A stretch of 64,000 bases of DNA from Peptoclostridium acidaminophilum DSM 3953. Lineage in GTDB: Bacteria; Bacillota; Clostridia; Peptostreptococcales; Peptostreptococcaceae. Below, one piece after another: positions 45,402 through 53,034 of this stretch. Both the position numbers and the translations under genes were made by a program. The stretch spans positions 124,001-188,000 of the forward strand of contig NZ_CP007453.1 in assembly GCF_000597865.1 (NCBI RefSeq), in the 5' to 3' direction. Positions within the stretch are counted from its first letter, which is position 1. Every line of letters begins with the position of its first letter. Below the pieces are notes generated by a model. It did not search any database. It was not told where the DNA came from and was given only the letters and a program-made list of their open reading frames with translations.

Positions 45402-46598
45402 ATGAATAAAGTACTAGAATTAAGAGAAAAAAGAGCAAAGGTTTGGGACGCGGCCAAGGCGTTTTTGGACAGCAAAAGAGGTGAAAATGGCCTGCTATCT
45501 GCAGAAGACACGGCTACTTATGAAAAAATGGAAGCAGATGTATTGGCACTTGGGAAAGAAATCGAAAGACTTGAAAGGCAAGCTGCGCTTGATTTGGAGC
45601 TTTCAAAGGCTATCAGCAGCCCTATAACATCTGCACCGAGCAGTCAAATAGAGCCTGAAAAGCAGGGAAGAGCATCAAAGGAATACACTAATGCCTTCTG
45701 GAATGCTATGAGAAGCAAGGGAGGCTATGATGTTCAAAATGCCCTCAAGATTGGAACTGATGCGGAGGGCGGCTACCTTGTGCCTAATGAATTTGAAAAA
45801 ACACTTATTCAGGCGCTAAATGATGCAAACACCATGAGAACACTTGCAAAAGTCATCACAACCTCTTACGGAGACAGACAGATTCCGGTGGTATCTTCTA
45901 AAGGAACAGCTTCTTGGATTGAAGAGGGGGCAGCCTTCAGCGAGAGCGATGACGCTTTTGGTCAAGTGATCCTGGGAGCTCACAAGCTGGGAACCATAAT
46001 AAAGATTTCAGAGGAACTTCTAAATGACAGCGTCTTCAACCTGGAGCAATACATCGCCACTGAATTCGCAAGAAGAATAGGATCAAAAGAGGAAGAGGCC
46101 TTTTTTGTCGGGGATGCATCAGGAAAGCCAACGGGAATTTTCAATTCAACCGGAGGGGCGCAGATTGGCATTACAGCTGCCAGCAGTACAGCTATAAAGC
46201 TTGACGAAGTGATAGATCTTTTCTACTCACTCAAGTCACCATACAGGGAAAAAGCCACGTTCGTAACAAATGATGCGACGGTAAAAGAGATAAGAAAGCT
46301 TAAAGACGGAAATGGTCAGTACCTATGGACTCCTTCTCTCGTAGCTGGGGAGTCTGACACGATCCTGAATAGGCCGGTAAAAACGTCGGTATACGTTCCA
46401 ACTATCGAAGCCGGATCAAAGGTTATGGCATTTGGAGACTTCTCGTACTACTGGATAGCAGACAGGCAAGGAAGATCATTCCAAAGGCTAAACGAGCTGT
46501 ATGCGGCAACAGGGCAGGTAGGATTTAAGGTGACACAAAGAGTTGATGGAAAGCTGACTCTCCCAGAAGCTATTAAAGTTCTCCAGATGAAAGCGTAG
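45402..46598 (+). CDS. Major capsid protein, HK97 fold
   Basis: A 398-residue protein with a helical N-terminal scaffold domain (residues about 1-105, rich in K and E) and the HK97 core (DAEGGYLVPNEFEKTLIQAL, then SWIEEGAAFSESDDAFGQVI, FVTNDATVKEIRKLKDGNG and FGDFSYYWIADRQGRSFQRL). The N-terminal part is likely removed by the protease encoded just upstream. No lysine-asparagine cross-linking evidence is readable here. GGAGG precedes the ATG. Confidence 0.93.
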   Translation: MNKVLELREKRAKVWDAAKAFLDSKRGENGLLSAEDTATYEKMEADVLALGKEIERLERQAALDLELSKAISSPITSAPSSQIEPEKQGRASKEYTNAFWNAMRSKGGYDVQNALKIGTDAEGGYLVPNEFEKTLIQALNDANTMRTLAKVITTSYGDRQIPVVSSKGTASWIEEGAAFSESDDAFGQVILGAHKLGTIIKISEELLNDSVFNLEQYIATEFARRIGSKEEEAFFVGDASGKPTGIFNSTGGAQIGITAASSTAIKLDEVIDLFYSLKSPYREKATFVTNDATVKEIRKLKDGNGQYLWTPSLVAGESDTILNRPVKTSVYVPTIEAGSKVMAFGDFSYYWIADRQGRSFQRLNELYAATGQVGFKVTQRVDGKLTLPEAIKVLQMKA

Positions 46599-46607
46599 GT
46601 GAACAGG

Positions 46608-46829
46608 ATGAGTAATGTAAAAAACTATACGGAGCAAGGCGGAGAAAAGACTGTAATAGGAGGAGTGCTTGAAATTGCAGAGGGTGGGCAGGTTGTGGGT
46701 CTGCCCTCTGACTTTACGCCTGCCGCATTCCAAGCAGACAGCGTTGCAACTACAATCGCAGGACTGGTAGTCGATTTTAATGCTTTGCTTGCCAAACTGA
46801 AAGCAGCAGGACTCATGGTATCTGAGTAA
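46608..46829 (+). CDS. Small head fiber-like protein
   Basis: A 73-residue protein with the run GGEKTVIGGVLEIAEGGQVV and a hydrophobic tail, resembling the head fiber or decoration proteins of Firmicutes siphoviruses. The ATG at 46608 follows AGGTG and lies 10 bases after the capsid stop. It probably sits on the capsid surface. Confidence 0.65.
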   Translation: MSNVKNYTEQGGEKTVIGGVLEIAEGGQVVGLPSDFTPAAFQADSVATTIAGLVVDFNALLAKLKAAGLMVSE

Positions 46830-46838
46830 TGAAAGGGG

Positions 46839-47123
46839 GTGGGCGTATTGGTCGTTACACTTGAAGAAGCCAAGCTGTATCTAAGGGTTGATGGTGATGA
46901 GGATGATACGCTCATCGCTAATTTTATAAATGCCGCACAAGAGCTTTGTGAAGGCATACTTCGCTATCCGCTTTCTGAGTTTATAGTAATACCGGAGGCT
47001 GTAAAACAATCTATGCTTTATGCAATAGCCAATCTTTATGAGCAACGCGAGAACATGGACATGAAATCTGTAATTGATGTTATGACCAGGCTTCTGTTTG
47101 CTTATCGCAAAGATGGATGGTAG
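46839..47123 (+). CDS. Head-tail connector protein (gp6-like)
   Basis: A 94-residue protein that starts VVTLEEAKLYLRVDGDEDDT and continues LIANFINAAQELCEGIL, the typical phrase of gp6-like head-tail connectors that join the portal ring. A GTG at 46839 and a TTG at 46848 are both possible starts, behind AAAGGGG. Its partner, head closure, is separated from it by an accessory gene. Confidence 0.85.
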   Translation: MGVLVVTLEEAKLYLRVDGDEDDTLIANFINAAQELCEGILRYPLSEFIVIPEAVKQSMLYAIANLYEQRENMDMKSVIDVMTRLLFAYRKDGW

Positions 47124-47151
47124 AGCAATGAATGGAATACCTAAGATATAG

Positions 47152-47228
47152 TTGATAGAAAACTTCCAATATTGGTATATATAAACCAATGGCTGTCTAT
47201 TTAAAGCAAGGAAACGTTTAATAGACAG
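47152..47228 (+). promoter_or_regulatory. Candidate promoter and inverted repeat of the second accessory gene
   Basis: TTGATA (47152-47157) and TATATA (47176-47181) are 18 bases apart and resemble a sigma-A promoter. Just downstream an almost perfect inverted repeat, CTGTCTATTTAAA (47193-47205) with TTTAATAGACAG (47217-47228), lies between promoter and gene. It could be an operator or a leader hairpin. Confidence 0.55.
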
Positions 47229-47266
47229 AGCAATATAAATATTTCTTAGACTACGAGGTGTTAGGT

Positions 47267-48187
47267 ATGCCAGCAAAACTAGCTCAGCAGGATAAAGAGG
47301 TTAGGAAGCTATTCTATGAAAAAATAAATGCAAAAGTTCAAGAAGAAAAAAATGAAATGAACGAAAGAATAGAAAAAAAGGTGGCACCTATTTTTGCAAA
47401 AATAATTAAGCCTATTGCAGGGGTCGTATTTGATGTGAATAGGATTAAGCAAAATGAAAAAGGTGAGAATGGAGAAATTTCTGCTGAAAATGGGTTGTTC
47501 TGTCTTTTAAGTTCAGACCACGTATTAATGAGTGACATCGTATTGGAAGTCGAGCCGGATGAGTTTATACAGCTTGATCACTTGGTGATTTCAAAAGCCG
47601 GCATATTCATAATTGAAACGAAGAAATGGGGCGGCGCATATAAGGCATACCGTGACAAGTGGTATGTTAAGAAAGATACCGGCTGGGAACCATGCAAGAG
47701 CCCTACTATGCAGAACAAAAGGCATCATAAACTACTGAAAAAATGGATGCAGCAGAATATAGGTGAAAACGCGTTTGTTGAAAACAATATGTATCCGCTT
47801 ATCATATTTTACAGCTCATGGCTTAGAACCAATGAGTGTTCTATGCCGATTTTTGAAAGCTCGATAAATGCATCTTTTCACATCAAGTCATTCAAGGAAA
47901 ATGTGATTAGTGAAGAACTTATATCAGAGATAGTAAATAAAATAAAATACGCCAAGCCTTTGAACTATCAGGAATGGGAGGAAAAAACCACGCCCAAGTA
48001 TACCATTGAAGAAGGTAAAACCAGATACGGCAAGTCATTTGTACGAGTAACAGGAAGTATGGAAGATGCAGTTTCGGTTGCAGATGATTATTCAAGACAG
48101 GGTTTTAAAGTGAGCGAGGTAAAAGCGGATAAAAAAGATGAACAGGTTAAATATTTTTATATCTCTAAGATGGAAAACACAGAATAG
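47267..48187 (+). CDS. Accessory NERD-domain nuclease-like protein between connector and head closure
   Basis: This 306-residue protein has a nuclease-related (NERD) domain with LDHLVISKAGIFIIETKKWG (residues about 100-120), the D...E-x-K pattern. The first 60 residues are charged and helical, and the C-terminal 70 residues (SFVRVTGSMEDAVSVADDYS) form a separate small domain. The ATG at 47267 follows GAGGTG. It splits the connector and head closure genes, has its own promoter-like sequence and its own terminator, and is AT-rich. NERD proteins occur in several phage-defence loci, but its role here is inferred only. Confidence 0.78.
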   Translation: MPAKLAQQDKEVRKLFYEKINAKVQEEKNEMNERIEKKVAPIFAKIIKPIAGVVFDVNRIKQNEKGENGEISAENGLFCLLSSDHVLMSDIVLEVEPDEFIQLDHLVISKAGIFIIETKKWGGAYKAYRDKWYVKKDTGWEPCKSPTMQNKRHHKLLKKWMQQNIGENAFVENNMYPLIIFYSSWLRTNECSMPIFESSINASFHIKSFKENVISEELISEIVNKIKYAKPLNYQEWEEKTTPKYTIEEGKTRYGKSFVRVTGSMEDAVSVADDYSRQGFKVSEVKADKKDEQVKYFYISKMENTE

Positions 48188-48192
48188 AGCTT

Positions 48193-48237
48193 AAAAAGAG
48201 TCATTTCATTGGACATATACCGTGGAATGGCTCTTTT
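48193..48237 (+). terminator. Terminator after the second accessory gene
   Basis: AAAAAGAGTCATTTC pairs with GGAATGGCTCTTTT with G-T pairs, closing a hairpin with TTTT at its 3' edge. It lies right after the NERD gene and before the head closure gene. Confidence 0.65.
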
Positions 48238-48268
48238 GTGTATACGGAATGTAAATGGTGGTGAAGGT

Positions 48269-48595
48269 GTGGAAATCGGTAAATTAAGCAAAAGAATACT
48301 AATTCAAAAATGTATTCCTAACCTAAATGAAAACGGCTTTGAAAGCGAGACATTGGAGGATTACAAAACTGTGTGGGCGTCAGTTTCTAACCTGCATGGC
48401 AAGGAATATTTCGCAGCCAGGGCGGTTCAAGAGGAAAATACAGTTAAGTTTACAATCAGATACCTTGCAGGTCTTGACCAGAGGATGAAGATTCTATTTC
48501 AAGGTAAAGCCTACAACATCACAGCTATCGATAACATCAAATATAGGAATAGATATATTGAGATTAAGGCGACGGAGGTGGAGTCTGGTGGCTAA
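48269..48595 (+). CDS. Head closure (head-tail adaptor) protein
   Basis: A 108-residue protein that begins MEIGKLSKRILIQKCIPN and includes YKTVWASVSNLHGKEYFAA, which marks the SPP1 gp16-like head closure family. The GTG at 48269 behind GGTGAAGG is chosen; the longer frame runs into the terminator of the accessory gene. It seals DNA in the head and docks the tail. Confidence 0.85.
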   Translation: MEIGKLSKRILIQKCIPNLNENGFESETLEDYKTVWASVSNLHGKEYFAARAVQEENTVKFTIRYLAGLDQRMKILFQGKAYNITAIDNIKYRNRYIEIKATEVESGG

Positions 48596-48986
48596 GATTG
48601 AACTGGAAGGGATGCAGGAGCTCATAGACAAGGTCAACAAGCTTGGCAGCAAGGGTGAAGTAATTAAAAAGCGTGCCCTTGATAAAGCAGGAAACCTTGT
48701 AAAAGAGAGCATGGAGCAAAAAGCGCCAAGATCCGAGCTAACCAAAAGGCACATGGCGGACAACATTAAAGTATCGGACATTGAACAAGAAAACGGCATG
48801 GATTTCGTCAAAATTGGGCCGAATAAGGGTGATAACTCCGAATTCTTTTATTCGAAATTTTCGGAGTGGGGGACTTCGAAGATACCGGCTCAGCACTGGG
48901 CGGAAAAATCCGTGTTGGAGAACAAGAAAAAGATAAACGACGTAATAAAAGAGGAGCTGGAAAGGGGGCTGGGTGAGCTTGATTAA
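48588..48986 (+). CDS. HK97 gp10-like tail connector protein
   Basis: A 132-residue protein of the HK97-gp10 family, with MQELIDKVNKLGSKGEVIKK, then FSEWGTSKIPAQHWAEKSV near its end. The GTG at 48588 has GGAGGTGG upstream and overlaps the head closure gene by eight bases. It lies at the head-tail joint. Confidence 0.85.
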   Translation: MAKIELEGMQELIDKVNKLGSKGEVIKKRALDKAGNLVKESMEQKAPRSELTKRHMADNIKVSDIEQENGMDFVKIGPNKGDNSEFFYSKFSEWGTSKIPAQHWAEKSVLENKKKINDVIKEELERGLGELD

Positions 48987-49314
48987 TAAACTGGTTATTG
49001 ATACTCTAAAGCCCCTCGGCATTCCAGTAGGATTTCAAAAGTGTACAGGAACAGCACAAACGTACATCACGTTTCATGAGTATCTTCAGTCGGGAGAAGA
49101 ATTCGAAGAAGACACGGAGGCTTTTACAGGCCATTACGTTCAAGTGGATGTGTGGTCAAAGACAGATTACACAGCTTTAGTTAGGAACATAAAAGCCCTG
49201 CTAATTATTGCTGGATTTAAGAGATTAGATGAGGTAGATCTTTACGAATCTGATACCAGTTTATATCACAAAGGGATCAGATTTTTTTATTTGGAATCAA
49301 AGGAGGTCGATTAG
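48973..49314 (+). CDS. Tail completion protein, DUF3168-like
   Basis: A 113-residue protein with TYITFHEYLQSGEEFEEDTE and YVQVDVWSKTDYTALVRNIK, the usual sequence of tail completion proteins that end the tail at the head side. It overlaps the gp10-like gene by 14 bases. A GTG start at 48973 is likely. Confidence 0.8.
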   Translation: MSLINKLVIDTLKPLGIPVGFQKCTGTAQTYITFHEYLQSGEEFEEDTEAFTGHYVQVDVWSKTDYTALVRNIKALLIIAGFKRLDEVDLYESDTSLYHKGIRFFYLESKEVD

Positions 49315-49884
49315 ATGGCAAGACAAATAGGACTTAGAGATATTCACATTGCTTTGCTAACCAAGGATGATGGTACTGGAGTAACATATGACACTCCAGC
49401 CAAGCTTGAGCGGGCAATAAGCGCAAAGCTCTCACCGAAGGCCAATTCAGAGAGCATATATTCTGATGATACGGTCGAGGACATAATAACTGCGTTTGAA
49501 GGAGTGGATGTTGAGATTGAAATCAACCAGCTCTCGCTTGAAAGCAGGGCAAAACTGCAAGGTTCCAAGGTGGTTAAGGGGGTGCTGATTGAAAGCAAGG
49601 ATGACATGCCGCCAACACTGGCACTAGGCTTTAAATCCAAGAAAAACAACGGCAAATACCGATATGTATGGCTTTTAAAAGGCAAGTTCGAACTGGCATC
49701 CGACGAATACGACACAGAGGCGGAAAAGCCCCAGCCTAAGAGCGCAAAGCTTAAGGGTACATTCTTTGCGAGAGATAACGATGGAAACTACCGCTTTATT
49801 GCAGATGAAGATGCAACGGGAATTGATCAAACGATAATTTCTGCATGGTTTACTGCAGTGCCGGCAGAGCCGTTAGCTCCATAA
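49315..49884 (+). CDS. Major tail tube protein
   Basis: A 189-residue protein of the phi13 / TP901-1 major tail family. It shows the run GLRDIHIALLTKDDGTGVTY and VEIEINQLSLESRAKLQGSK. It starts right after the stop of the upstream gene. It builds the tail tube. The next gene in most such phages is the tail chaperone, but an accessory gene comes first here. Confidence 0.88.
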   Translation: MARQIGLRDIHIALLTKDDGTGVTYDTPAKLERAISAKLSPKANSESIYSDDTVEDIITAFEGVDVEIEINQLSLESRAKLQGSKVVKGVLIESKDDMPPTLALGFKSKKNNGKYRYVWLLKGKFELASDEYDTEAEKPQPKSAKLKGTFFARDNDGNYRFIADEDATGIDQTIISAWFTAVPAEPLAP

Positions 49885-49968
49885 AAATGTTAGCCTTATG
49901 ACTCTCAGTGGTATTATTTAGTAGAAAGGTAATATTTCTACAATTATATCTACTGTGGGAGGAGTACA

Positions 49969-50652
49969 ATGAATAAGATAGAATTTGATGAAATAAAAGA
50001 TATTTTTCGTGGCTATAGAGTTTGGTCAGATGGTAGAGATATCCTATGGTATCAAAAAGCCTGGTTGGCATTAGAAAAAGAAGGGTTAACATCATATGAA
50101 AACGCAATAGACAGAGCCAAGGTGCTTATCAGAGCTTACACATTAATGATGATTTATAAAGAGTTTTGCGAATTAGAGTTTGATGAGTATTTTGATTACG
50201 AATTTTATGATTGGGAAGGAGAATCAGGACTAAGTCCATTTCGAATAGGGCAACTAGTCAGCAAGACATTGGAGAATAAAGATTATTCCGACTATGATGA
50301 ATACAATGAGTATAAAGTATTGGAAAATGCTTTTATTGATCTTGTAGACAGCGAGAGAGGCAAGGTTGTAGACGCTTTGATTAAAAACTCCGGAGAAGGC
50401 AGAGAAAGCACTATTCTGGTTTCGATGTATTTAACATGCGTTGACGTGTCCAGATATGAAGACGATTGGCTTGATACGGACGAAGATGATGAGGAAATAA
50501 CAGAAGAAGAAGCTACTGAAGAAGAAATGAGTGAGTACGAGAAATATGAAAAAGATATTGAAAAATACTATGGCGAAATTGTAAACGATGTCACATTTGG
50601 GAATTTGGCGGCTTTCAGCTGGCTTCAAGAAGGAACATATAGAATAAGATAG
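49969..50652 (+). CDS. Accessory acidic protein of unknown function between tail tube and chaperone
   Basis: This 227-residue protein matches no family I know. It is very acidic, with DEDDEEITEEEATEEEMSEY near residue 180, and is rich in tyrosine. GGGAGGAG precedes the ATG. An inverted repeat GTAGAAA-TTTCTAC (49921-49941) lies ahead of it. It is AT-rich and not a tail gene by position or sequence. It is the third cargo gene in the late operon, with its own terminator (50664-50685). Confidence 0.75.
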   Translation: MNKIEFDEIKDIFRGYRVWSDGRDILWYQKAWLALEKEGLTSYENAIDRAKVLIRAYTLMMIYKEFCELEFDEYFDYEFYDWEGESGLSPFRIGQLVSKTLENKDYSDYDEYNEYKVLENAFIDLVDSERGKVVDALIKNSGEGRESTILVSMYLTCVDVSRYEDDWLDTDEDDEEITEEEATEEEMSEYEKYEKDIEKYYGEIVNDVTFGNLAAFSWLQEGTYRIR

Positions 50653-50663
50653 AAATTAAGTCG

Positions 50664-50685
50664 AGACCCTTTCTGGGTCTTTTTT
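50664..50685 (+). terminator. Terminator after the third accessory gene
   Basis: AGACCC and GGGTCT pair around TTTCT, followed by five T. It lies 12 bases beyond the accessory gene and just before the chaperone gene. Confidence 0.85.
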
Positions 50686-50700
50686 ATTGGAGGCGATGAC

Positions 50701-51024
50701 TTGAAAGCATCAGAACTAAAAAACAAAGGAATTAAATTTAAACTCGGAGCAAAGGAGTACGAGCTCAAATTCAACATGAACACTTTCTGCGAACTTGAGG
50801 AGATATACGGAGACATTGGCGAGGCGTTCGAAGATCTACAAAACATGAAAATCAAGGCTATAAGGGCGCTGATTTATGCAGCAGTCAAAGTTGAAAATGA
50901 TTCAGTCACGCTAAAAGAGGTGGGGGAGCAACTAGGCCTTAATGATCTAGAAAGACTAGGAAATGCAATTAACGAAGCCTTGAACATATCAATGCCCGAG
51001 GTGGAAGAAAAGCTGGGGGAATAG
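50701..51024 (+). CDS. Tail assembly chaperone, short form
   Basis: A 107-residue protein (starting KASELKNKGIKFKLGAKEYE) with the features of gpG-like chaperones that load tail tube protein onto the tape measure. A TTG start at 50701 follows GGAGGCGATGAC. Its end overlaps the downstream extension frame that is one base behind, so a longer form is expected. Confidence 0.82.
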   Translation: MKASELKNKGIKFKLGAKEYELKFNMNTFCELEEIYGDIGEAFEDLQNMKIKAIRALIYAAVKVENDSVTLKEVGEQLGLNDLERLGNAINEALNISMPEVEEKLGE

Positions 51025-51218
51025 AAAGCCATACTAGTCAAGGAAATTGGGACTGGGAATGGCTTTTTTATTTGGGAACAAACTTGCTCAAAATGACAGA
51101 AGAACAGTTTTGGAACAGCACACCCAAGAAGCTACAAGCTCTATTCAAAGTATACAAGGTAGTCCATGGAATGGATGAAACCAAGGAGCTTGATTACATA
51201 GACAACATAATGTTTTAG
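51021..51218 (+). CDS. Tail assembly chaperone, frameshift extension (T part)
   Basis: After the short form's TAG (51022-51024), the -1 frame is open to the TAG at 51216-51218. It reads NWDWEWLFYLGTNLLKMTEE, QFWNSTPKKLQALFKVYKVV and DETKELDYIDNIMF, a normal chaperone T domain. It has no start or ribosome site of its own. Programmed -1 shifting, as in lambda G/GT, is the standard explanation. The likely slip site is the GGGGG run in CTG-GGG-GAA just before the stop, although it is not a perfect heptamer. Confidence 0.75.
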   Translation: MESHTSQGNWDWEWLFYLGTNLLKMTEEQFWNSTPKKLQALFKVYKVVHGMDETKELDYIDNIMF

Positions 51219-53020
51219 AGACCAGCTAGTTATTGTCAACGGTTAATACGAAAAAATATTTGATTTGTTGCTGTCCTAAAAAAGGGTAACCTAAATAAAC
51301 GTAAATCCATTGGATTTTCGAACAAGTGGTAGTTATGCATATGTCGGACGTGTATTTATGCAGCCATCTGAGTTGGTCTTTTATATTGCTTGCAATGCTC
51401 CTGAGGTGAACGGAGCTCAAAACCCTTTTCATCACGAAGGACTGCAAATATGATGTTACAAATTTTGTGCATGATAGCACCAAGAGCAACCATCTTAGGT
51501 TTCTGAGCGGCTTTTTTCATGTAGTAATCGCAAAGATACGGATTGATTGCTTCACCATCTCGTTTCCTGCGGATAGAAGCCAATGCAACAGCGAAAATAG
51601 CGCGTCTGGCAATTCTGGAGCCACGTTTGGACATATGGACATCAGTGCCGTTGAAGTTGCCGGACTGGTTTACCTCAGGATCCAGGCCAAAGAAGGCAAA
51701 AAGCTGTTTAGGACTCCTAAAGGTTGAGAAATCGCCAATCTCACACATGATGGTTACAGCAGAAAGAAATCCAACGCCTTTGATGGAGTTAAGCCATGAA
51801 ATCTGTTTGACAAATTCCTCATTCTTATTGAAGGCAACCAATTGCTGGATACGCTCCATAATGGAGTTAATGGCACAAGCCAATCGTTCAATCAGATCAA
51901 GCGTCAGTGAAATATTGAAGTAGACACTTTCAATCTGGCAGCCAAAGGATTTAGCAGCTAGCGCGGCCTGATAAAGCTTTTCATAACGATCAGTAGCTTT
52001 GGAGATACCTTTTCTTGAAGCTTTTGAGATTTTAGAAATCATGGTTTTTTTATGGCCGCGAAGTATTTTATCCGGAGTACCATACTGGCGAAGAATCATG
52101 GTGGATGTGGTGCCGGTAATATCGTTGAAAATACCAATGTACTGTGGAAACACAGTATGCAGATAGCCCTTTAGCCTGTTGATATGAGCAGATTTTTCAT
52201 CCGTAAGGTCATAGTATTTTCGAGTGAGGGTGCGAAGCTCAAGAACGAGCTTTGCTGGAAACTGAGAAACCGGCAAATCATGAGAAAGACCAAGTTTGGC
52301 AATACCGAGAGAATCGATTTTATCATTTTTCACTTTTCTAATGCTTGCATTTTTCACAGAATGTGTGATAATAGGATTGATTATGGACACGTCAAAGCCA
52401 GAATCAACCAAGAAGCAGAAGAGTGGGAAATGATAAATCCCTGTGGATTCCAGAAATATTCGACATTTCATGGAATACAGCTCTTCTGCTTTTTTTAGTG
52501 CAGAAACAGCCTTTTCCAAGGAATTCGAGTTGTTATGTGTGATCTTAAAAGGTTTTTGGATTGCAGTCCCGCTCTGGTCGACGATGGACATCCAGCTGAA
52601 GGCTGAACCGACATCGATACCAGCGGACAGATAATTACGGTTATTCATAGTAAACTCCTTCCGATAGGGTTCCATAAACAACAATGAATACACAACCTGG
52701 CATGTGATACGGGTATAGCTTAAGGGCTCCCAACCAGCCTAAAACATAAATTTTCATTGAATGGAATGACTGTCTTAGTTACGGGTATCGTTGAACGAGA
52801 GTCAACTCCCTAGGAGGTGAACGTCCTTTTCCCTATCCAATGGAAAATGATACCTTATGTAGCAGACAAAGTCTAGGAGTAAGTAACTATACAAAAATCT
52901 TGAAACTTTAAACACGTATCAATGGTTGGATGACATATCCGAGGAGAACCCTCTTACCAACCTTGATATAGATTAGAAATGATGTAGAAGACTACTATTT
53001 GTCTATGACTGCATCATACC
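51219..53020 (-). mobile_element. IS110-family element between tail chaperone and tape measure genes
   Basis: The region between the chaperone end and the tape measure ribosome site is 1.8 kb and holds one IS110 transposase on the minus strand. The 5' noncoding side (52649 to about 52990) is about 330 bases, and the 3' side is about 135. The exact ends and core dinucleotide could not be fixed, as IS110 elements lack clear inverted repeats. No structural gene is broken. Confidence 0.8.
51356..52648 (-). CDS. IS110-family transposase (recombinase)
   Basis: A 430-residue transposase. The N-terminal RuvC-like DEDD domain shows LSAGIDVGSAFSWMSIVDQ (D11), the glutamate in FLESTGIYHF and the paired aspartates in NDKIDSLGIAKL. 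The C-terminal Tnp20 domain has GVGFLSAVTIMCEIGDF, then NGTDVHMSKRGSRIARRAIF with the catalytic serine. The ATG at 52648 behind GGAAGGAG is preferred over the frame start at 52693. In known IS110 elements the noncoding end encodes a bridge RNA that picks target and donor. Confidence 0.93.
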   Translation of the reverse strand: MNNRNYLSAGIDVGSAFSWMSIVDQSGTAIQKPFKITHNNSNSLEKAVSALKKAEELYSMKCRIFLESTGIYHFPLFCFLVDSGFDVSIINPIITHSVKNASIRKVKNDKIDSLGIAKLGLSHDLPVSQFPAKLVLELRTLTRKYYDLTDEKSAHINRLKGYLHTVFPQYIGIFNDITGTTSTMILRQYGTPDKILRGHKKTMISKISKASRKGISKATDRYEKLYQAALAAKSFGCQIESVYFNISLTLDLIERLACAINSIMERIQQLVAFNKNEEFVKQISWLNSIKGVGFLSAVTIMCEIGDFSTFRSPKQLFAFFGLDPEVNQSGNFNGTDVHMSKRGSRIARRAIFAVALASIRRKRDGEAINPYLCDYYMKKAAQKPKMVALGAIMHKICNIIFAVLRDEKGFELRSPQEHCKQYKRPTQMAA

Positions 53021-53034
53021 AGGAGGTGATGCAA

